Under the pieces are notes generated by a model, which worked only from the letters and a program-made list of their open reading frames with translations, ran no database searches and was not told the DNA's origin. Positions 58,935-64,000 of a stretch of 64,000 nucleotides of DNA are shown here, piece by piece. Each line of letters begins with the position of its first letter. Position 1 is the stretch's first letter. The stretch covers positions 62,001-126,000 of the forward strand of contig JALNQF010000043.1 in assembly GCA_028456385.1 (NCBI GenBank), written 5' to 3'. The position numbers were made by a program, and so were the translations under genes. The DNA is from Ophiosphaerella korrae (lineage: Eukaryota > Ascomycota > Dothideomycetes > Pleosporales > Phaeosphaeriaceae).

Positions 58935-59499
58935 CTACAACAAAGCGACAGTCCCAGCAACCAGCCCCACCAGCACACCACTCACATAAACGCCCTTCCC
59001 CTCCACCCGCGCCGCCCCACTCCTCTGAATCCGTTCCCCAATATCCCTACTCTTCTGATCCATTTCATCCAGCATACTCTTCGCCTCCGTCGGCAACGCC
59101 CCATACCTACCACACATCAGCAAAACGCTCACACAACACCGTCAGTCCCACTTACCACGTCGGCGTCGACCGAAACGTCGTCACCGCATCCATCGCAGTC
59201 ACAATGCTCGGCACGTTGTCAGCCGTCTGTTGAAACAGCTTCATGGCTTCCACAGCAGAGGAGTACTCGCTGCCGCGGGTCACGGTCGCGTAGTATGCTT
59301 GGATTTCGCTGACGTAGGCTTTGGTCATGGAGCTGAGCTGTGGGCGCGTTAGATGTGAGGTGGTGGTACTTGAGGGTGTTGTGTGTACTTGGCTGCGGTC
59401 CTTTGCACGGAAGGAGATGGGGCGTAGAATGATGAAGCCGGCGTTGGCGGAGCTGGTGAGGGCGAGGAGGGCGAGGTGCATGATGTGCATGATGTGCAT
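58935..59499 (-). CDS. Small secreted protein with GPI-type C-terminus
   Basis: Reverse-strand exons 59499-59389, 59337-59156 and 59106-58935 give 154 residues. Intron 1 is 51 nt, in frame and stop-free (GTACAC...TCTAAC...CACAG); intron 2 is 49 nt (GTAAGT...GGTAG) and ends an unspliced frame. The signal peptide (MHIMHIMHLALLALTSSANA) is followed by a helical, charged body (SEIQAYYATVTRGSEYSSAV; YGALPTEAKSMLDEMDQKS) and a hydrophobic C-terminus (GVYVSGVLVGLVAGTVALL) that fits GPI attachment. It probably sits at the cell surface. The function is unknown; a related sequence lies 1.5 kb away (60487-61052). Confidence 0.78.
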
Positions 59500-60486
59500 G
59501 GTGGATAAATGGTCACTTGTGTGGATGGTGGCTTGAGTTGCACGATGTCATGTGGGGTTTTGACGGCATTTTATAGAGATGAATGTGCTATGAGGTTTGT
59601 GTCGATTGGGCGGATTTCGGTATGCTCTACTGTTTCTAAGGCGTCTACTCTTAGTATTTATCTTTGCTTGTTTAGGGCTCGTGCTGCGAGGCCGTGGCCT
59701 AAAACAATTTGTTGTTTTCTTGAGTTCTGGGCGTACGTATTGTGGTTTCATGTCTCTCGTAATCGTTGACAGGGTATGTATCCGGATTCATGGTGGCGCA
59801 GTGTAAGCAGCAACGTTCCTTGTCTCTGATGTATATTTAGAGGTTACAACTTCACCTATATTGCTACCCAAACAAGCCCAATTTTTTTTTCAAATAAGTT
59901 GTAAGTGTTGATACCTGGTGTACATTAATCATGCCCATACACGATATGTACTGGACTTGAAAATAGAGAGAGAAAGCCTAAAACACCATAAATTGTTTAA
60001 CAGATTAATAAACCTTATATTAAGATAATTATATCAGAGATTATAATATTGTACAAAGTGCAAGTGTATGCCCTCCCCTATCAACTCCAAGACTGCTATG
60101 AAGCTACGCGTAGACCTACTGTATAAAAATAGCTATCCTAACATAAAGCCTAAATCCGAAAACTAAACAGCTCGTCTATATATTTAAATTTTTTACTAAT
60201 TACCCTATAATTACTATACTTTTTCCCTAATCTAACCCTTTAAGAGCTAAGGTAATATCGAATCGGTTTCCTTGGCCAAACTATATAACACTATACTTTA
60301 AAATTTCTTTATGCGCGCGTTTGATTTTGCCATTACATGCGTACATTTGAGTCTCTACCGGCCGGTCTTTTTGCACAAGTATGAAGCTATTACAGAGGCA
60401 TGGGTAAGGCAAATAATTAGTTGCCCAACCCCGATTCCAACAAGAGAACAGAACAGCGTCAGATGAAGACAAAGTATACTTCTCAC
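59500..60486. other. Intergenic, 1 kb, partly AT-rich
   Basis: Bases 59860-60300 are strongly AT-rich with many TA steps, suggesting old mutated repeat DNA. No gene was seen, though the reverse-strand frame of the neighbouring paralogue runs on to 60281. Confidence 0.45.
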
Positions 60487-61052
60487 TCACAAACCTACTA
60501 CCTTCACCACCCACCCCCTCACAACATCCCCCAACCGCGACGATGCCAACGACTCCAGCCCCAACGCCAACCCTCCCCGCTCCCCCCGTCGCCTCTACAG
60601 CCCCACTCGGCCCCGCGCCCACCCCCAGCGTCGACAAACTCCCACTCTCAATCGCCCACACAACGCTCTCCACATCCCTCGCAATACCATCATACAAGCT
60701 TTGCACACCACTGGGCAGCTGGGTATGCCACTTCGGGACGGTGATATAAATTTGGAGCTGGTTGGTGGCGGTGACAGGGGGGGGGGGGGGGGGGAGATCT
60801 ATGGAGGAGGCGTGGGCGATTTAAGAGGGGTTTGTGGCGAGGGCGAGGAGGTGGGGTTGGATGCGTGGGAGGGCGGAGGGAAGCCCGTGATTAGGCCTAG
60901 GGGGTTAGGTTGTGTAGTGGTATATGGGGTTTGGTTCATACTTGTTGGGAGCTGAGGGTTGCGAGGGAGGGAGGGAGGTTTGTTACTATGATGAATTCAG
61001 CGGCGGCATAGGTGAGGGCTGATGCTGCGAGGAGACTGATTTGGAAATGCAT
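60487..61052 (-). pseudogene. Paralogue of the small secreted protein, probably decayed
   Basis: The reverse-strand first exon (61052-60942) is exactly 37 codons, phase 0, like that of the gene at 59 kb, and codes for a signal peptide (MHFQISLLAASALTYAAAEF). Further on, LPSALPRIQPHLLALATNPS is followed by TAA (60823-60821), then a frame crossing an 18-base C run (60794-60777 on the plus strand as G) into VTATNQLQIYITVPKWHTQL and a Gly-rich hydrophobic stretch (GVGAGVVGIVA). The middle part cannot be joined to exon 1 in frame. Alternatively a 184-nt intron (60941-60758) would give an intact but odd 195-residue protein lacking a terminal GPI signal, with the frame open to 60281. I favour decay. 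Confidence 0.5.
60777..60794 (+). repeat. Run of 18 G
   Basis: An uninterrupted G homopolymer inside the decayed paralogue. Its length decides the reading frame there, and such runs are prone to both slippage and sequencing error. Confidence 0.9.
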
Positions 61053-61351
61053 GGTTGGAGTGGGGAAGTAGAGGTTGGGTTGGTTGCTTTGAAGTTTGTT
61101 GAATTGTATTCATGGCGCTGGCGACTGTGTATGTACTTGATGTTGTGAACGCCTTGCGATTCTCTCTCCACCCCATAAGCCATTGTTTGCCGTGATCCGA
61201 CTTGGAGTTTGTTAGTACGTTGGTCGCCTAAGATGCGATTACAGCAAGGGTGAAACCGCGATGCTGGTAAGGCCTAGGAATGACGTCGGACAAGGCTCAC
61301 ATTTCATGCGTGCACGTGCCTCTATGGGAATTGAGAATGTTATAGCTGCGC
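61053..61351. other. Spacer, 0.3 kb
   Basis: Upstream flank of the decayed secreted-protein gene up to the target duplication of the TIR element. No gene seen. Confidence 0.5.
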
Positions 61352-61354
61352 TTA

Positions 61355-62211
61355 GGCCCTGTTCGGTGCGCCAGAATTTGTGCCTGTTTATCCAAAAATA
61401 AATTCAAATCGTAAATTTAAACGGCGCGTACTCAGATCACAATGGGGTTTTTGATGCAGTTTGAAAGGAATTAAAACACTGGCAATCTTTATACCCTACT
61501 TAGTGTTAACATAACCTACAAGTTACCTCTTAAAGCCTTTGAATAGTTTAGTCTTAGTAACTTACCTCTAGAGCTATTTTTTTTTAAAAAATTAATTCAA
61601 CTTGCGCGCGTAATACCTCTACTCTATCTACTCCATTATAAATGTAACAAAGGTCCCCGGAATACTTGAGATCCTTGAGGACTCTGGTACTAGTCGCGAG
61701 CGGGGCCGATACGCTAGAAATTATGACGTTGTATAGTAGTAGTCCAAAGCGGGGCTGATGCGTTACACCAGCGCATAAAAGGCTCTACACTTGCGAACAG
61801 AGTAAAGCAAGTATTATTCTCTCTCAGATATTAGTAGTACTCTTCGTCCTCCCTTCACTATCTCCTGTGGCCTACGGCAAGTACTATTGTCTTCCAGCTA
61901 CCTCTTAACAAGTAACTACACTTGAGGATCGCTAAGATGGAGATGGAGAGGCCTTACTAAGAGCAGCGCGAGCGACTTGCGCGAGATTGGCGTCGTAGGG
62001 CGTACTTAGAGGCTCTATGAAGTTGAGACAGTCACAAAAACTGCCAAGATGGAATAAAAACAGATAAACTACCGCACCGAACACACCAAAATTTTGTCTG
62101 GCTCGATTCAGTAAGGCTCTAGTGGCGGAAACTAAGACGCCCTCGGCCACGCTACCGGCGTTACTTCTAGCATAAACTATTTGAAAAACAGCTGGCGCAC
62201 CGAACAGGCCC
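61355..62211. mobile_element. Non-autonomous TIR DNA transposon, about 857 bp, TTA target duplication
   Basis: The left end GGCCCTGTTCGGTGCGCCAG (61355-61374) and the right end, read in reverse as GGGCCTGTTCGGTGCGCCAG (62211-62192), match at 19 of 20 positions. The element is flanked by TTA at 61352-61354 and 62212-62214. The 3-bp TTA duplication and GGGCCTGTTCGG-like ends fit the PIF/Harbinger group. The interior is AT-rich, contains another GCACCGAACA motif near 62073, and has no readable transposase, so it would need an enzyme from elsewhere. Intact TSD and ends suggest moderately recent insertion. Confidence 0.75.
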
Positions 62212-62214
62212 TTA

Positions 62215-62539
62215 GTATATTCGTTTCGCTCGTGCTCGTGTCCCGATCGTGGTTCGAGTACGGGGTTGCGACATCAGTGGAAACCTTGTTTCCATGGTTG
62301 ACCAGCGCATAGTTCAGGAACCAACGTGCCGGAATACTCCGTGGAATGTCTGCAAACCTTCTCGAAGAGTCTCCTTTTATGATTAACCATGTTTTGGATT
62401 CGAGTTAACCTATGCTAGTATCATTTATTGTTTCACCACTAAGACCACGCATAACGCCGTGCCATGCATGCGTGTGAAAAAAAGACTGATCATGTCCAGT
62501 TCGCAGTTCGCCCGTATCCCATTGAAAATAGCCGTGACT
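62215..62539. other. Spacer, 0.33 kb
   Basis: Lies between the TIR element and the stop codon of the OMP decarboxylase gene and should hold its 3' untranslated region. No gene seen. Confidence 0.5.
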
Positions 62540-63763
62540 TCATTTCTTGCCGATCCTCTGCTCGTAGGCCGTCCATGCAGCTTGTTTGTAACGCTCAGCC
62601 TCTGCTTCGCGATCAGAAGCGCGCACAATGCCGCGTCCAACGATGATGATGTCGCACCCTTGGTCAAATATGAGTTTGTGCGGGGTGTTGTATTGCTGGC
62701 CAAGACTGTCACCTAGTTTCTTGCCCTCCTGGCCCGGGGGCGGTAGCTGGCAGCCTGGGGTCATTGTGATGAAGTTGTCACCGGGCTCGGTGTTGAGGCT
62801 GCGTTGGGCGATGAAACCCATGACAAAGTTTTGGTGGCTGCGTGCTATGTCAACGGTCTGTTTTCGGTAGTCTGGGGTCATGAGGTGCCCTGCCGAGCTC
62901 ATCTCGGCAAGCAGCAGCAGCGATCGGAGAAACGGGACTTGACCGAGGCGCAATAGCTCGGTAGGTGTATCAAGGTTGAAGACGTCTTCGTTGAGAAACT
63001 CGGGCTCTGGTCGAGGCGATATGCTTTCTGTGCGCATGGACAGGGTGGTGGTGACGCTGACTACGCTGTGTTTCCTGTTGATGGCCTTGATGCTGAGCCG
63101 GCGCTCTTCGTTTTCCATCTCGATTGGGGACTCGATGGCTGATTCGTTGTGGGACCCCTCATCTCTCTCTTCCTCGTCATCCTCTTCGTCATCCTCGTCG
63201 ATGCCGTTGGCGGCGCGTGCGCGGGGCGCGGCCGAGATTTCGGTATGGACAGCCGTGTTATGTTTGGCAATGGTCGCCTCGGCGGCCTTTTCCAGGGCGG
63301 TAACAACGGCGGGGCCGGGCAGGACGTGGGCATTTGTAATCTCGGCCCACAGGGCAATTCGGTAGTGGCCCGACGTGTATTGCTTCTGGACGGTTTCTAT
63401 GGGACCCGGTTAGGCGGCTGCGACTAAGAGAGGGCGGTGAAGCGACGTACCACCAATGTCTGCAAACTTGCGGTCCTCGAAAATCAGAAACCGTTTTCTC
63501 TTGGCAATCTCTCGCAGCGCTTGGGCAGTCCGGTCGGTCCAGTCGGTGACGATGTCACAGTGCGTCTTGAGCAGGCAGATGTGGTCGCCAGCCTCGTCTG
63601 CGAGCTGCAGCAGCTCGGCAGACGTTTCCACGTCGGCAGAGAGACACAGGTTGGTCTTTTTTATGGACATGAGGCGTAGCAAATAGGCAGCCAGAGGCCC
63701 CGTGGCCGGCAGCGTGGAGCGGGCATGGTAGGTGGTGGTGAGGCTGGCATGTGTAGCCATCAT
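62540..63763 (-). CDS. pyrG: Orotidine-5'-phosphate decarboxylase
   Basis: Reverse-strand exons 63763-63451 and 63396-62540, with a 54-nt intron (GTACGT...CCTAAC...CATAG), give 389 residues; the second Met (63760) is an alternative start. The enzyme catalyses the last step of UMP synthesis, removing CO2 from orotidine-5'-phosphate in the cytosol. Catalytic parts: LLKTHCDIVTDW with Lys66, and FLIFEDRKFADIG with Asp97, Lys99 and Asp102; the intron splits the codon right after this motif. Later landmarks are LLAEMSSAGHL, FVMGFIAQ, MTPGCQLPPPGQ and DIIIVGRGI. An insert of about 80 residues (roughly 150-230) is very acidic (DEDDEEDDEEERDEG) then Ser-rich; filamentous ascomycetes usually carry an insert here. 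The equivalent yeast gene is URA3. Confidence 0.96.
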
Positions 63764-64000
63764 GGACGGTGGTGATGTTTGCGGGGGTGACGGTGAACGG
63801 TGAACGGTAACGGATGCAGGCGACGGCGAGTCTCTCCGAGGCGCCGTCAGCTTTTATTCACTAATGGTGCGGCGCAGAAGGCGGCGCATGCGGAGCAGCG
63901 GGCACGGTATACAGACGCTGGGCAGCTGGGTGCTGGGCAGCTGAGCCTAACACGGCCACGGGCTCTTTTGCCTTTGTGTGCTGGGCTGGTACGCCTGAGG
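63764..64000. promoter_or_regulatory. Upstream region of the OMP decarboxylase gene
   Basis: The last 237 bases of the window lie upstream of the reverse-strand start. They are GC-rich with short GGTGAACGGT-type repeats near 63794-63811. Individual sites cannot be assigned. Confidence 0.4.

Overview
The window is nuclear DNA of a filamentous ascomycete, most likely a dothideomycete of the Pleosporales type. Genes lie on both strands and are split by many short introns (mostly 44 to 68 nt) with GT...AG ends and CTAAC/CTGAC-like branch sites. The content is fungal: an orotidine-5'-phosphate decarboxylase with an acidic insert, a HET-domain protein, an AA9 polysaccharide monooxygenase, a DUF4045/gelsolin protein, GPI-type wall proteins, a fungal rhodopsin-type membrane protein relic and a C6 zinc-cluster protein. 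Nothing bacterial, viral or CRISPR-like was seen, and I recognised no tRNA or rRNA gene. All gene models were built by eye from open frames, splice signals and remembered family sequence; none was checked by alignment or RNA.

Layout. 0-4 kb: the 3' part of an unrecognised gene cut by the left edge, then a proline-rich wall protein. 4-7.3 kb: no gene seen. 7.3-13.7 kb: a 1044-residue polyglutamine protein, a WRAP73/WDR8-type WD40 protein and a small convergent gene. 14.2-16.1 kb: a GNAT-type protein, reverse strand. 17.1-17.95 kb: inverted and tandem repeats with no gene. 18.4-24.4 kb: a six-exon Arl2 GTPase with a 17-nt microexon, then the DUF4045/gelsolin protein. 26-26.8 kb: the AA9 enzyme. 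26.8-36.6 kb: a gene-poor, partly AT-rich stretch holding a small membrane protein and a large TM-TPR-ZZ-HET fusion. 36.6-41.5 kb, all reverse strand: a secreted alpha/beta hydrolase, a broken rhodopsin-type gene and a membrane-anchored F-box-like protein. 42.4-45.8 kb: LSM7 divergent from a protein with a C-terminal zinc cluster. 46.2-53.9 kb: a 1579-residue glycine-zipper repeat protein divergent from a basic/serine-rich protein. 55.6-61.1 kb, reverse strand: a four-exon unknown and two related small secreted proteins, one apparently decayed. 61.35-62.21 kb: a TIR element with a TTA target duplication. 62.5-63.8 kb: the orotidine-5'-phosphate decarboxylase gene.

The conserved genes (Arl2, LSM7, WRAP73-like, OMP decarboxylase, DUF4045/gelsolin) form a gene-dense core. 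The 26.8-41.5 kb and 59-62.2 kb stretches look accessory: AT-rich pockets, decayed genes, duplicated fragments, a mobile element and self-recognition or surface proteins. Neighbouring genes show no common pathway. Several introns are 51 nt long, in frame and stop-free, so simple open-frame reading gives wrong proteins at those points.
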